Shown here: piece by piece, positions 34,549 to 44,626 of the stretch | Position numbering within the stretch: position 1 is the stretch's first letter | Layout: each line of letters starts with the position of its first letter | Source of the DNA: an uncultured Porphyromonadaceae bacterium | Lineage (GTDB): Bacteria; Bacteroidota; Bacteroidia; Bacteroidales; Barnesiellaceae_A | NCBI GenBank assembly: GCA_900538705.1 | Contig: UPZG01000006.1 | Coordinates: 54,231-118,230, forward strand | Length of the DNA: 64,000 bases | Direction: 5' to 3' | Program-made: the position numbers and the translations under genes | Notes under the pieces: model-generated | Databases searched by the model: none | Told to the model about the DNA's origin: nothing | Seen by the model: the letters and a program-made list of their open reading frames with translations, nothing else

Positions 34549-36672
34549 TCAGTCGTTCATTGAGAGAAGGAACTCTTCGTTGCTTGATGTACGTTCGAGC
34601 CGGTCTTTGAGGAATTCCATAGCCTCTACCGAGTTCATATCGGCCAGGTAACGGCGCAGTATCCACATGCGGTTGAGGGTCTCTTTGTCGAGTAACAAGT
34701 CGTCGCGACGTGTGCTGGACGCATTGATGTCGACGGCGGGGAAGATACGCTTGTTAGATAGTTTCCGGTCTAATTGTAACTCCATGTTACCAGTACCCTT
34801 GAATTCCTCGAAAATTACTTCGTCCATCTTGGAGCCTGTATCTATGAGGGCTGTAGCTATGATGGTGAGACTGCCTCCATTTTCTATGTTACGTGCTGCG
34901 CCGAAGAAGCGTTTGGGCTTGTGCAGGGCATTGGCGTCGACACCTCCCGATAGTACTTTGCCCGATGCCGGCGACACGGTATTGTAGGCGCGGGCAAGGC
35001 GGGTGATGGAGTCTAAGAGAATAACTACGTCATGACCACACTCAACCATGCGTTTGGCTTTTTCGAGTACGATATTGGTTACTTTTACGTGACGCTCGGC
35101 GGGCTCGTCGAAAGTCGACGATATTACCTCGGCTTTTACACTGCGAGCCATGTCGGTAACCTCCTCGGGTCGCTCATCGATGAGCAATATTATCATATAT
35201 ACCTCGGGGTGATTCTCTGATATGGCGTTGGCAATATCTTTCAGAATGACGGTTTTACCGGTTTTAGGCTGTGCTACGATAAGACCGCGTTGCCCTTTTC
35301 CTATGGGCGAGAACATGTCGACTATGCGGGTGGAAAGATTGCACGATTTGCCGCTCGTAAGGTCGAACTTCTCGTTGGGGAAGAGAGGAGTGAGGTGGTC
35401 GAATGGTACGCGGTCGCGCACAAACTCGGGTGAACGCCCGTTGATGCGATCTACCTTGGCAAGCGGAAAATATTTTTCGCCTTCTTTGGGCGGACGGATA
35501 GGACCTTCTACTACGTCACCGGTTTTGAGCCCGAAAAGTTTTATTTGCGATTGCGATACGTATATATCGTCGGGCGATGTGAGGTAGTTGTAATCGGGCG
35601 AACGTAGGAATCCGTAGCCGTCGGGCATCATCTCCAATACTCCCGAGCCCATGAGGATGCCTTCAAAGTCGTAGGGGCGTTCTCCTGGATTGTTGTGAAG
35701 CTCTTCGGTTACTTTGGCGTTGTTGCCGGTATTGTTATTATTGTTGTTGTTACGTTTGTTTTCGCGAACTATATCACGATTGTTCTCGCGGTTATTTTCT
35801 TTGTTATTTGCAGTGGGTGTTATTTGTTGAGTGAATACATGCCCGTTTTTATCGCGCGAGATAAAACGTGTGGCTTTGGGAAAGAAAGCCGAAAGTCCTG
35901 GCGATGAGGGCACTTCTTTTTCATCCTCTTGGTCGTCTACAGCAGGTTTGTCGGTAATTTTTGTATCTTGTTGTATGGGTTCTTGTGGCTCGACAGACTG
36001 TTGATTCTCTTGTATGGGTGGCAAAAGAGGCTCGTTGTGGTCTGAAGCGACTTCGTCTTTCTTGGGAATGCTTTGTTTTTTCCCTGTTTTGATGGGAGAA
36101 GGTACTGGTGCAGGTTTTTGTTCCGGCTCGGGTTGCTCTGTTATTGTTGTGTCGTTGTTTTGAGACATGTCGTTATTGGCGTGTATCGACGAAAAAAGTT
36201 CGTCAACAGACTCTAACAGAGCCGGATGGCTGGCTGGAAGAGGGGTGCCCTCTACATTATCATGTGGCATGTCGGGTTGAGCTGTTTCAGCTTGAGCTTG
36301 TTTCTTTTTACGTCCCGGTTTGTTTTTGCGAGGAGTGACTTCGGCCTTCTCCTCATTGTTGTCGTTAGAGATATCCTCGGCGGGTGTTAGCTCCGGAGTA
36401 TCGTTGGCAACAGTATTTTCTTCTTTTGCATCTTGCGTGGCCTCTTCATCAGTCTTAGTGTTTTCGGCTTTGGCAGTACGGGTTCTTTTTTTCTTTTTTT
36501 TGCCTTCGCCGTTTTGCACCGATACTTTGCTTGCCGATATGGCTTGCTCGTCGAGAATGGTATATACCAACTCCTCGGCTTGCGTGTTATTATTTACTTG
36601 TATGCCTAACTGAGAAGCAATTTCTTTTAGTTCAGGTAAGGTTTTTGACTTGAGTTCAAAAATATTATACAT
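34549..36672 (-). CDS. rho: Transcription termination factor Rho with a long N-terminal insertion
   Basis: A 707-residue hexameric RNA helicase; E. coli Rho has 419. Residues 1-45 are the Rho-N SAP-like domain (LKSKTLPELKEIASQLGI). About 260 residues of low-complexity insertion follow (KKKKRTRTAK, P/E/Q-rich blocks, an NNNNNN run). The cold-shock RNA-binding domain then starts at GVLEMMPDGYGFLRSPDYNY, and the ATPase carries GQRGLIVAQPKTGKT and VILLDSITRLARAYN. Such insertions are typical of Bacteroidetes Rho and have been linked to RNA binding and phase separation in Bacteroides. Confidence 0.96.
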   Translation of the reverse strand: MYNIFELKSKTLPELKEIASQLGIQVNNNTQAEELVYTILDEQAISASKVSVQNGEGKKKKKRTRTAKAENTKTDEEATQDAKEENTVANDTPELTPAEDISNDNNEEKAEVTPRKNKPGRKKKQAQAETAQPDMPHDNVEGTPLPASHPALLESVDELFSSIHANNDMSQNNDTTITEQPEPEQKPAPVPSPIKTGKKQSIPKKDEVASDHNEPLLPPIQENQQSVEPQEPIQQDTKITDKPAVDDQEDEKEVPSSPGLSAFFPKATRFISRDKNGHVFTQQITPTANNKENNRENNRDIVRENKRNNNNNNNTGNNAKVTEELHNNPGERPYDFEGILMGSGVLEMMPDGYGFLRSPDYNYLTSPDDIYVSQSQIKLFGLKTGDVVEGPIRPPKEGEKYFPLAKVDRINGRSPEFVRDRVPFDHLTPLFPNEKFDLTSGKSCNLSTRIVDMFSPIGKGQRGLIVAQPKTGKTVILKDIANAISENHPEVYMIILLIDERPEEVTDMARSVKAEVISSTFDEPAERHVKVTNIVLEKAKRMVECGHDVVILLDSITRLARAYNTVSPASGKVLSGGVDANALHKPKRFFGAARNIENGGSLTIIATALIDTGSKMDEVIFEEFKGTGNMELQLDRKLSNKRIFPAVDINASSTRRDDLLLDKETLNRMWILRRYLADMNSVEAMEFLKDRLERTSSNEEFLLSMND

Positions 36673-36876
36673 CGAGTGCTTGTAATTAGATTATAGCGAA
36701 AAATGGCAATCATTGCTATACAGATTGCACTTTGTTCTCTTTTTATGAATGGAAATAGGTGGAAAATGAATTAAAGAGGATAAGAATAACAATTATCTCT
36801 TTTGTTTGTGAGGCAAATATACGGTTAATTTTATTAAGAAAAGGCTTTTACGTGTATTGAGAAACTCGATTTAACA

Positions 36877-38226
36877 TTATTTATGGACGTTATGTGCCTT
36901 GATTTCGGCCAGTAATATGCGACGGGTATGTGATGTGACGCGAGCAGTGGAAGATGCGCGACGACCTACAATCCACAATATTTCTGTAGCATCACACATA
37001 AGAAGCTGCTTTTCCTTTTCTATGATAGACATTTTGCTGTCGCTGAAGAAGTCACTTACCTTTTTGCGTCCTCTCATGCCAAAGGGTGAGAATTTGTCTC
37101 CTTTTTGCCAGTGGCGAAGTATGAGCGGATATTGCAGACAGTCGGCGTCGAAGCAGGCACAAAGAGGTGATTTGGGAATGATAAATCCTTCTGCCTGATG
37201 GTAGGATATGCTTATTCCGGCAGCCGTGTGTGTGTCGCCATCGTTCCAGATAGCTATGGGCTGTTGCAAAGAGATATCAGGTAACAGACATACTATTAGC
37301 GATTTACGGTCGCATATGAGGCGATGACTGGCGCTCATGAATACTTTCCCGGGTTGATGCGTAGTGCAGCAGGCAAGTATATCGGTGATTTGTGATGCAT
37401 TGAACCCATAGGGGGCAAGTATTTCAAATAATAAAGCTTCGGGAGAGGGTGAGGCTTGCAATTGTTCTATATCGATATATAGGTTCTCGTCTTTTGTATT
37501 GCATATCTTTTCCTCCAACTTGCTAATAGCATAGCGATATATCTTTTCGGTTTCAGCAAGGTTATTCAGGGTGCGTTCTATGCTCTCGTCTACTATCGGA
37601 TTTATGGTGCGTAGCAGTGGCAGAACTTCTAAGCGTATCTTGTTGCGGGTATAGAGCGTCTCTGCGTTGGTGCTATCGTTGACGTATGTAAGGTTATGGC
37701 GCATGAGAAAAGCCAATATCTCTTGTCTCGACAAGCATAACAGTGGGCGTACAATGTAGCCATTGCGAGGCTTCATGCCTGTGAGGCCGGCGATTCCGGT
37801 CCCACGAGTGAGATTGAGTAGCAGAGTCTCTACATTATCGTCGCGGTGATGTGCGACAGCAATGGCTTCTGCATTGTGGCGTATCCGCATCTCCTCAAAC
37901 CAATGGTAACGTAGTTCGCGGGCAGCCATTTCAATGGAGATGCCGTTGTCGCGGGCGTAGGAGGTGGTGTTGAATGTAGTCTCGCAGAACGGTACATCGA
38001 TTTGTGCCGCTATTTGAGCCGCATGATTGCGGTCGCGCAAACTCTCTTCGCCGCGAAGCATGAAGTTACAGTGGCAAGCAATGACATTGTAATTGAGTTG
38101 TTTCAATATGGCGAGTAGTGCTACCGAGTCGGCTCCTCCGCTCAGTCCGGCTATGACAGGTCGGTCGTGACTGAGTAGTTGGTGCGACTTTATGTAAAGA
38201 GCTATACGTTGGGTTGTTGCGTCCAT
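36877..38226 (-). CDS. tilS: tRNA(Ile)-lysidine synthetase
   Basis: TilS attaches lysine to C34 of the CAU-anticodon isoleucine tRNA so that it reads AUA. The 449-residue protein has the PP-loop ATP motif GLSGGADSVALLAIL near residue 30, the companion AHHRDDNVETLLLNL, and the C-terminal substrate-binding domain with WQKGDKFSPFGMRGRKKVSDFF, which is diagnostic for TilS. It lies about 200 bp upstream of the mutB stop region and faces the same way as rho. Confidence 0.95.
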   Translation of the reverse strand: MDATTQRIALYIKSHQLLSHDRPVIAGLSGGADSVALLAILKQLNYNVIACHCNFMLRGEESLRDRNHAAQIAAQIDVPFCETTFNTTSYARDNGISIEMAARELRYHWFEEMRIRHNAEAIAVAHHRDDNVETLLLNLTRGTGIAGLTGMKPRNGYIVRPLLCLSRQEILAFLMRHNLTYVNDSTNAETLYTRNKIRLEVLPLLRTINPIVDESIERTLNNLAETEKIYRYAISKLEEKICNTKDENLYIDIEQLQASPSPEALLFEILAPYGFNASQITDILACCTTHQPGKVFMSASHRLICDRKSLIVCLLPDISLQQPIAIWNDGDTHTAAGISISYHQAEGFIIPKSPLCACFDADCLQYPLILRHWQKGDKFSPFGMRGRKKVSDFFSDSKMSIIEKEKQLLMCDATEILWIVGRRASSTARVTSHTRRILLAEIKAHNVHK

Positions 38227-38336
38227 GTGGCGATGGGGTTTGAAGCGAGAAGCTACTGTGTCGTTTGATATGTTATATATGATATTGTGATGAGTATGTT
38301 TTGTGCTTTGCTTAATGACTCATTATTTATGCCGAT

Positions 38337-38372
38337 GGGGCTGTGGCACAATGGGCAATTGGCCACAGCCCC
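38337..38372 (-). terminator. Hairpin after mutA-mutB
   Basis: GGGGCTGTGGC pairs with GCCACAGCCCC around a 14-nt loop, 47 bp beyond the mutB stop. Its arms are G/C-rich but no T-run follows on the minus strand. It resembles the hairpin after rho (both begin GGGGCTG). Confidence 0.5.
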
Positions 38373-38418
38373 TCGATATTAATTGTCTACGTCCTTATAA
38401 ATAAGTGCGCAGCTTGTA

Positions 38419-40566
38419 TCAGGCATTTTCTCCCAAGAGAATTTCAAGAATTTGCCAAGCCGAACGCGATACGGGTGAACCCGGACCGAAGATGGCGGCA
38501 ACACCGGCCTTGTAGAGGAAGTCGTAGTCTTGTGGAGGTATTACACCACCGGCAATGACGATGATATCCTCACGACCCAGCTTCTTCAACTCTTCAATTA
38601 CTTGAGGAATAAGAGTCTTGTGTCCGGCTGCAAGTGACGATACGCCTAATACGTGAACGTCGTTTTCTACTGCTTGGCGCGCAGCTTCAGCAGGAGTTTG
38701 GAACAAGGGACCCATGTCTACGTCGAAACCGCAGTCGGCATAACCCGTAGCACATACTTTAGCACCCCGGTCGTGGCCGTCTTGTCCCATCTTGGCAATC
38801 ATGATACGGGGTTGACGACCTTCGCGTTTGGCGAATTTTTCGCACAATTCGGTTGCTTTCTTGAAGTCGTCGCTTTGTTTGTTTTCTGAAGAATACACGC
38901 CTGAAATAGTTCTAATGACAGCTTTATAACGACCTACAACTTTCTCGCAGGCATCTGATATTTCACCTAAAGTAGCCCGTACACGAGCTGCTTTAACGGC
39001 TAAGTCGAGCAGATTGCCCTCTTTGGTCTCTACACATTTTGTGATGGCATCGAGTGCTGCTTTTACGGCATCGTTGTCGCGGTGAGCTTTCAGGTCGACA
39101 AGTCGAGCAACTTGCGATTCGCGTACAGCGGTATTGTCTATTTCGAGAATATCGATGGGGGCTTCCTTGTCGAGACGATATTTGTTTACGCCTACGATAG
39201 TTTGTTTACCCGAGTCGATGCGAGCTTGTGTGCGAGCAGCAGCCTCTTCGATACGAAGTTTGGGTATACCGGTTTCAATGGCTTTGGCCATACCGCCGAG
39301 CTTCTCGATTTCTTGTATGTGCTCCCATGCCTTGTGAGCGAGTTCGTTGGTGAGCCATTCTACGTAGTAAGAGCCTGCCCACGGGTCAATCTCTTTGGTG
39401 ATGTAAGTCTCTTCCTGTATGTAGATTTGCGTATTACGGGCAATACGAGCCGAAAAATCGGTAGGTAATGCGATAGCTTCGTCGAGAGCATTGGTGTGCA
39501 ACGATTGTGTGTGGCCAAGGGCGGCACCCATAGCCTCTATACAAGTACGTCCTACGTTGTTGAAGGGGTCTTGCTCGGTAAGCGACCAACCTGATGTCTG
39601 GCAGTGAGTACGGAGTGCAAGTGACTTGGGATTCTTGGGATTGAATTGTTTTACAATCTTGGCCCACAGCATACGTGCAGCACGCATTTTGGCAATCTCC
39701 ATGAAGAAGTTCATACCTATTGCCCAGAAGAAAGAGAGGCGCGGGGCAAATGAGTCGATATCCAATCCGGCATTTACACCGGCACGGAGGTATTCAAGAC
39801 CGTCGGCCAAGGTGTAAGCCAGCTCGATGTCGGCTGTTGCACCGGCTTCTTGCATGTGGTATCCTGAGATAGAGATAGAGTTGAACTTGGGCATGTTTTT
39901 CGAGGTATACTCGAAGATGTCGGCTATGATGCGCATCGAAAACTCGGGCGGATAGATATAGGTATTGCGCACCATGAACTCTTTCAAAATATCGTTTTGT
40001 ATCGTACCGGCCATCTCTTCAAGCTTAGCGCCTTGTTCAAGTCCGGCATTGATGTAGAAGGCCATAATGGGCAATACGGCACCATTCATGGTCATGGAAA
40101 CAGACATTTTGTTGAGAGGTATACCGTCGAAAAGCACTTTCATGTCTTCTACCGAGCAGATAGAAACACCGGCTTTACCCACGTCACCTACTACACGAGG
40201 ATGGTCGGCATCGTAACCGCGGTGTGTAGCAAGGTCGAATGCTACCGAGAGGCCTTTTTGTCCCGAGGCAAGGTTGCGACGGTAAAAGGCGTTTGACTCT
40301 TCGGCTGTAGAGAATCCTGCATATTGACGGATGGTCCAAGGACGTATGGCGTACATGCCGCTATACGGGCCACGCAAGAAGGGGGGCAGTCCGGCAACAT
40401 AATGGAGATGCTCCATGCCATCGATATCGGCACGGGTATAAGTAGGCTTAACGGGAATAAGTTCGGGGGTAATCCATTTCTCGTCTTCGTTGCAAGGAAT
40501 AGAGCCGCAAGCCTGTTGGCCGAAGGCATCGGCCTTAATATCTATATTCTTAAAATTGGGTCTCAT
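38419..40566 (-). CDS. mutB: Methylmalonyl-CoA mutase, large (catalytic) subunit
   Basis: This subunit binds adenosylcobalamin and interconverts succinyl-CoA and (R)-methylmalonyl-CoA, a step of propionate formation in Bacteroidales. The 715 residues include the substrate barrel (RPWTIRQYAGFSTAEESN, SVSMTMNGAVLPIMAFYI, CQTSGWSLTEQDPFNN) and the C-terminal B12 domain with the cobalt-binding GQDGHDRGAKV, where the His displaces dimethylbenzimidazole. It follows mutA by 23 bp. Confidence 0.97.
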   Translation of the reverse strand: MRPNFKNIDIKADAFGQQACGSIPCNEDEKWITPELIPVKPTYTRADIDGMEHLHYVAGLPPFLRGPYSGMYAIRPWTIRQYAGFSTAEESNAFYRRNLASGQKGLSVAFDLATHRGYDADHPRVVGDVGKAGVSICSVEDMKVLFDGIPLNKMSVSMTMNGAVLPIMAFYINAGLEQGAKLEEMAGTIQNDILKEFMVRNTYIYPPEFSMRIIADIFEYTSKNMPKFNSISISGYHMQEAGATADIELAYTLADGLEYLRAGVNAGLDIDSFAPRLSFFWAIGMNFFMEIAKMRAARMLWAKIVKQFNPKNPKSLALRTHCQTSGWSLTEQDPFNNVGRTCIEAMGAALGHTQSLHTNALDEAIALPTDFSARIARNTQIYIQEETYITKEIDPWAGSYYVEWLTNELAHKAWEHIQEIEKLGGMAKAIETGIPKLRIEEAAARTQARIDSGKQTIVGVNKYRLDKEAPIDILEIDNTAVRESQVARLVDLKAHRDNDAVKAALDAITKCVETKEGNLLDLAVKAARVRATLGEISDACEKVVGRYKAVIRTISGVYSSENKQSDDFKKATELCEKFAKREGRQPRIMIAKMGQDGHDRGAKVCATGYADCGFDVDMGPLFQTPAEAARQAVENDVHVLGVSSLAAGHKTLIPQVIEELKKLGREDIIVIAGGVIPPQDYDFLYKAGVAAIFGPGSPVSRSAWQILEILLGENA

Positions 40567-40589
40567 TTTTTACTTGTGTTTTTAATTCG

Positions 40590-42452
40590 TTAGATAGATA
40601 ATTTGGCGTTGAAGCTTTTGAGTGTGTCCAGTACGTTGCTGCGTACGTGGATAAACTCTGTGATGCCGATGGCTTTAAGGTCTTCGGTGCATGCCGGAGC
40701 TCCGGCTACTACAAAGAGGGCGCGGCCGTTGAGGTACTTGTATGCTTCGGGTGCTAATGTTGCATATTCATCATCGCTTGAGCAGAGTACCACAATGTCG
40801 GCTTTAGCTTCGAGGGCGGCGTCAATACCAGCTTCTACGGTGTCGAAACCGAGGTTGTCTATGATTTTATATCCTGCACAACCAAAGAAGTTGGTGGCAA
40901 ATTGCGAGCGCGCAAGACGCATGGCGAGGTTGCCTATGGTGAGCATGAATACTACAGGTTGATGTGAAGCCTTTTCGGTGGAAAGACGCAATTCCTCAAA
41001 TTGACTTGCTGCCCGTTTGAAGTCGAGAGTAGGCAGGGTAGGAGCGCTACAGTTGCCTTGGCATCCGCAGCTGTGGTTTTCTTCTTTACCGGCCACCTTT
41101 TCGAGGGCTTTATCGTTGAGGTTGGGATATTGGTTGGTACCGAGGAGTATCTCTTTGCGGCGAGCAACATTGGTGTGGCGTTCTGTCGACACTGCGTTGA
41201 CTTGTTCTTGTACATAACCAGCTTGCAATGCTGCGTGGAATCCGCCCCGCTCCTCGATGTCGAGGAATATTTTCCATGCTTGTTCGGCAATAGATACAGT
41301 AAGATTTTCGATGTAATACGAGCCGGCTCCCGGGTCGGTGATTTTATCAATGTGCGACTCTTCTTTAAGTAACAATTGTTGGTTGCGGGCTATGCGCTCT
41401 GAGAAGTCGTCAGGCGTAGCAAAAACCTTGTCGAATGGCAATGTAGTGATGGAGTCGACGCCGCCGAGAGCTGCGCTCATGGTCTCTGTTTGTGTACGCA
41501 GCAGGTTCACATACGAGTCGTAGAGAGTTTGGTTAAATTCAGATGTGGTTGCGTGAGCCATCATCTTGCAAGAATTTACGTCTGCGGGGTTGTATTGTTT
41601 TACGATTTGGGCCCACAACATGCGAGCGGCGCGGAACTTGGCAATTTCCATGAAATAGTTAGACGAAATGCCAAAGTTAAATTTGATACGTGTAGCAGCT
41701 TCGTCGGGAGTAAACCCTGCATCGGTAAGCATGGCCATCCATTCATTACCCCAAGCGAGAGCGTAGCCGAGTTCTTGTGTGATGTGACCACCGGCGTTGT
41801 TGATGAGCAGAGCATCTACGGCAAAGACACGGTAGTTTTTCAGAGCGGCAGCGGCTTGCATTACTTCGCGAGCGCGGTCGGCCATGTCGGTAACGTCTTT
41901 TCCTTTTTTGAGGATACGTTTGTAGGGGTCGAAGTTGATAGAACCACGCAAAGAGGCCAAGTCATATCCTTTTTTCGTATAATATTCAGTGAGGAGCTTG
42001 GCGAGGTTTGCGGCATTGCGTATGCATGTGAGGAAATTGATTTCTATGCAGTCGGCGTGGATGCCTTCAAGCAGAGCCTCTATGCCTTCGGGGGTGATTT
42101 GCTCGCTTTGCAGATGGAAACCCAGGGCGTCGATGCCTTTATCGAGGATGTCGAGAGCTTTGGCATTGGCCTCTTTTACATCGGTAACATCGATGTCTTG
42201 GCGGGTGAGCCATTCGTTGTCGGTTCTTGTACCGCGTACGAAAGGATATTCACCAGGAAGTGAGTTCAGTGTTTTTAAATTCTCGATGTCTTCTTCGCGA
42301 TACATCGGTTGTACATTGAAGCCTTCAGATGTCCTCCATACGAGTTTCTTGTCAAAGTCGGCTCCTTTCAAGTCTGCTATCACTTTCTCTTTCCATTCCT
42401 GTGTGGAGACAGGCGGAAATTGATCGAACAGTTTTTCTTTGCTTACTGCCAT
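40590..42452 (-). CDS. mutA: Methylmalonyl-CoA mutase, small subunit
   Basis: A 620-residue non-catalytic partner of MutB in the heterodimer. It has the same barrel-plus-B12-fold layout (WRTSEGFNVQPMYREEDIE, NAGGHITQELGYALAWGNEW) but its C-terminal domain lacks the DxHxxG cobalt-binding motif. A Cys-rich insertion, HSCGCQGNC, separates the two domains. It is the first gene of the pair. There is no cobalamin riboswitch upstream; a perfect inverted repeat AGAACG-N5-CGTTCT sits 62 bp before its start. Confidence 0.95.
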   Translation of the reverse strand: MAVSKEKLFDQFPPVSTQEWKEKVIADLKGADFDKKLVWRTSEGFNVQPMYREEDIENLKTLNSLPGEYPFVRGTRTDNEWLTRQDIDVTDVKEANAKALDILDKGIDALGFHLQSEQITPEGIEALLEGIHADCIEINFLTCIRNAANLAKLLTEYYTKKGYDLASLRGSINFDPYKRILKKGKDVTDMADRAREVMQAAAALKNYRVFAVDALLINNAGGHITQELGYALAWGNEWMAMLTDAGFTPDEAATRIKFNFGISSNYFMEIAKFRAARMLWAQIVKQYNPADVNSCKMMAHATTSEFNQTLYDSYVNLLRTQTETMSAALGGVDSITTLPFDKVFATPDDFSERIARNQQLLLKEESHIDKITDPGAGSYYIENLTVSIAEQAWKIFLDIEERGGFHAALQAGYVQEQVNAVSTERHTNVARRKEILLGTNQYPNLNDKALEKVAGKEENHSCGCQGNCSAPTLPTLDFKRAASQFEELRLSTEKASHQPVVFMLTIGNLAMRLARSQFATNFFGCAGYKIIDNLGFDTVEAGIDAALEAKADIVVLCSSDDEYATLAPEAYKYLNGRALFVVAGAPACTEDLKAIGITEFIHVRSNVLDTLKSFNAKLSI

Positions 42453-42514
42453 AGTTATAATTGATTAAGTGTACTATAAGTGTTTTTCGTTGTTATTGTT
42501 ACTGCAAGTTGGCG

Positions 42515-42531
42515 AGAACGTTTTGCGTTCT
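42515..42531. promoter_or_regulatory. Short inverted repeat upstream of mutA
   Basis: AGAACG at 42515-42520 and CGTTCT at 42526-42531 form a perfect 6-bp palindrome with a 5-bp spacer in the 180-bp gap upstream of mutA. It could be an operator or simply chance; no regulator is known. Confidence 0.25.
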
Positions 42532-42633
42532 ACCTCTATATTACAAGTTGTAAATCGGCTGTAAATGTACAGTTTATTATTGATAAAACCTACTGTAGAG
42601 GGCTTGTTTTTTATTTTATAGTTCTGAAACTTA

Positions 42634-44289
42634 CTATTTTTCTCTTTTTTGCTCGGCAACAGTCTGGGCATCCCATTTGTCGTTGCCTGTAAGTACTTGT
42701 GCTGCGGTATATTTCTTGGGGTCAGTAATGATTTTTGCCCACTTGACGCGTTGCCCTTTTGCACCAGCTCCGGTAGAGCCATACTCGCCCATGAAGGGCG
42801 TATTGTGGTCTTTTTTATTATGCCATACTCGCCATCCGTCGGGGTGTATGTGTGCAGCCATATCGCAGTTGATATATACAGCTCTTCCATATTCGCGCCA
42901 TGGGCGGCCTAAGTATACTTTTTCTACGGCTTCGTCGGCGGTGAGTTTGCAGTGGTTAAATACAAATCCGTAAGATGTCTCTTGTCGTGTAGCCGGTGCG
43001 GCTATGTAGCCCTTGGCCTTGCTGTGGATGGTACAGTTGTCGAAATATGCAGTTGCCCAACCAAATATAAAGTCGACGCTACCTTCTATACGACACTCTT
43101 TGTAGTATTGTCGTATGTCACGCTCTTTGCCATAGGGATAGAGAGTATCTTGGAACCCTTTGAAGGTACAATGGTAAAAGATGGCGCGGTCGCTGTCGAT
43201 GAGGGCTGCGACGGCTTGCCCTACGGGCCCGGCGGTATTGGAAAAGGTGATGTTTTCGGCGTAGAAATCATCGCCGTAGATATAGCATGAAGCAGAACCG
43301 GATGTACCCATAGGTTCGCCCATTGCGTTTTTCTTTTTGGCATAATCGTTACCGGTGATAACGACACCTTCTTGTCCTATGAGTGATACGTATTGTTTCG
43401 ATGGCGGAACAATCAGCTTCTCTTTATATGTGCCTTTGCGTATGAGTATGCGAGTCTCGCGGCCTTTGCTGTAGTCGGGTACAAGGCTGATAGCCTCTTG
43501 TATGGTGAAGACATCGCCACTGCCGTCTTGTGCAACGACTATGTCGTAGTGGCGTATATAGGGTTCCAGTGCAGGCACTGTAGTGGCAAGTTCTTTCACA
43601 GCTATGGCGGCTACCATTTTAGCCCCTTTTATATTGAGGTGAGTATTGTCTTGTTTCCCGTCTGGGCAGCAGGCCAGTTTGCCTGGTTCTACCCACATGA
43701 AGTATTGACGCGATAGTTCGTCACCTAACGAAGCCACCCACTCGTGCGTGAGACGGTTCATATCGATAAAGGCTACGTTTAACTCTTGAGCTACACGTCG
43801 CGGAACTTCGCGGTATTCGCCGTGGGTATCGGTGAGTACGCCATCGACAAAGTTACGGCGTACGATAGAGTTGAATAGTACGGGGATACCACCTTTCTCG
43901 CGTGTTTCGTTTACAAATTTGCGCAAATTGTCGTCGAATGTCGAGCCCGGGTCGGTATGCCGTTTTTCGTCGGTTTTCTCGTCATTATGTCCGAATTGTA
44001 TGAATACATAGTCGCCTTTTCTTATTTTGTTGCGTACGGTTTCCCAACGACCTTCGTCAATAAAGCTTTTGGTGCTTCTGCCGTTTTGAGCATGATTTTC
44101 TATGGCTACTTTTTCCGAGAAAAAACCAGGCAACACAAAGCCCCATCCACGTTCGGGATTACCACCGTCGAGTTTTTTATTGGCCATGGTAGAATCGCCT
44201 ATCATGTAGATTGTAAATTCGCGTTCGTTGCGTCCGCTTAGTAGTATCAAACAGGTTACTAATAGTAATGGTAGAATGAATTTTTTCAT
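42634..44289 (-). CDS. Two-domain pectin esterase: CE12-like acetylesterase fused to CE8 methylesterase
   Basis: A 551-residue secreted enzyme with a signal peptide (MKKFILPLLLVTCLILLSG). Residues about 26-235 form an SGNH hydrolase with catalytic Ser in YMIGDSTMANK, FIQFGHNDE and the Asp/His pair in DNTHLNIKGAK, matching rhamnogalacturonan acetylesterases (CE12). Residues about 250-550 form a pectin methylesterase beta-helix with the CE8 catalytic Asp in EGSVDFIFGWATAYF and the Arg motif YLGRPWREYGRAVY. It strips acetyl and methyl groups so lyases and hydrolases can act. It is divergent from the GH28-uxa operon. Confidence 0.93.
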   Translation of the reverse strand: MKKFILPLLLVTCLILLSGRNEREFTIYMIGDSTMANKKLDGGNPERGWGFVLPGFFSEKVAIENHAQNGRSTKSFIDEGRWETVRNKIRKGDYVFIQFGHNDEKTDEKRHTDPGSTFDDNLRKFVNETREKGGIPVLFNSIVRRNFVDGVLTDTHGEYREVPRRVAQELNVAFIDMNRLTHEWVASLGDELSRQYFMWVEPGKLACCPDGKQDNTHLNIKGAKMVAAIAVKELATTVPALEPYIRHYDIVVAQDGSGDVFTIQEAISLVPDYSKGRETRILIRKGTYKEKLIVPPSKQYVSLIGQEGVVITGNDYAKKKNAMGEPMGTSGSASCYIYGDDFYAENITFSNTAGPVGQAVAALIDSDRAIFYHCTFKGFQDTLYPYGKERDIRQYYKECRIEGSVDFIFGWATAYFDNCTIHSKAKGYIAAPATRQETSYGFVFNHCKLTADEAVEKVYLGRPWREYGRAVYINCDMAAHIHPDGWRVWHNKKDHNTPFMGEYGSTGAGAKGQRVKWAKIITDPKKYTAAQVLTGNDKWDAQTVAEQKREK

Positions 44290-44626
44290 GGTTGCGTGTA
44301 TTGTGCAATTTGATTGATGGTGCGAAATTACTATATTTCATCAAGACAAAGCATATCATTATCCCTAAAATAGTTTTGTTGACTACACGTATCATACACC
44401 TTTATGAGAGTCTCGTATTATTCCATTGAGTCGGCTGCTGATGGTCAAAAGCCCCTCTTTGATACTCTCTGGTGTGTATAATCTGTTTAATCTTGTAGAT
44501 AATTTGTTTTTGTCAATATAATGGATAATAATAGCATTTTTTTTAATTGCACAGCATGGTGATAATTGCTAATATTGCACTCCGTAAAGAAACCCGTAGT
44601 GGGTTACTTGATAATGCCATAAACAC
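44290..44626. other. Divergent promoter region between the esterase and GH28 genes
   Basis: About 337 bp and very AT-rich. For the plus strand I see TAATATTG at 44570-44577 (one mismatch to TAnnTTTG) with ATTG 20 bp upstream, a weak promoter candidate for GH28-uxaB-uxaA-uxaC. A small hairpin (AACCC-N5-GGGTT, 44591-44605) lies in the leader. No gene is supported here. Confidence 0.35.

Noticed and set aside
42453..42633. Cobalamin riboswitch upstream of mutA
   Set aside because: The gap is short and AT-rich and lacks the B12-box (GCCACTG-like) core.
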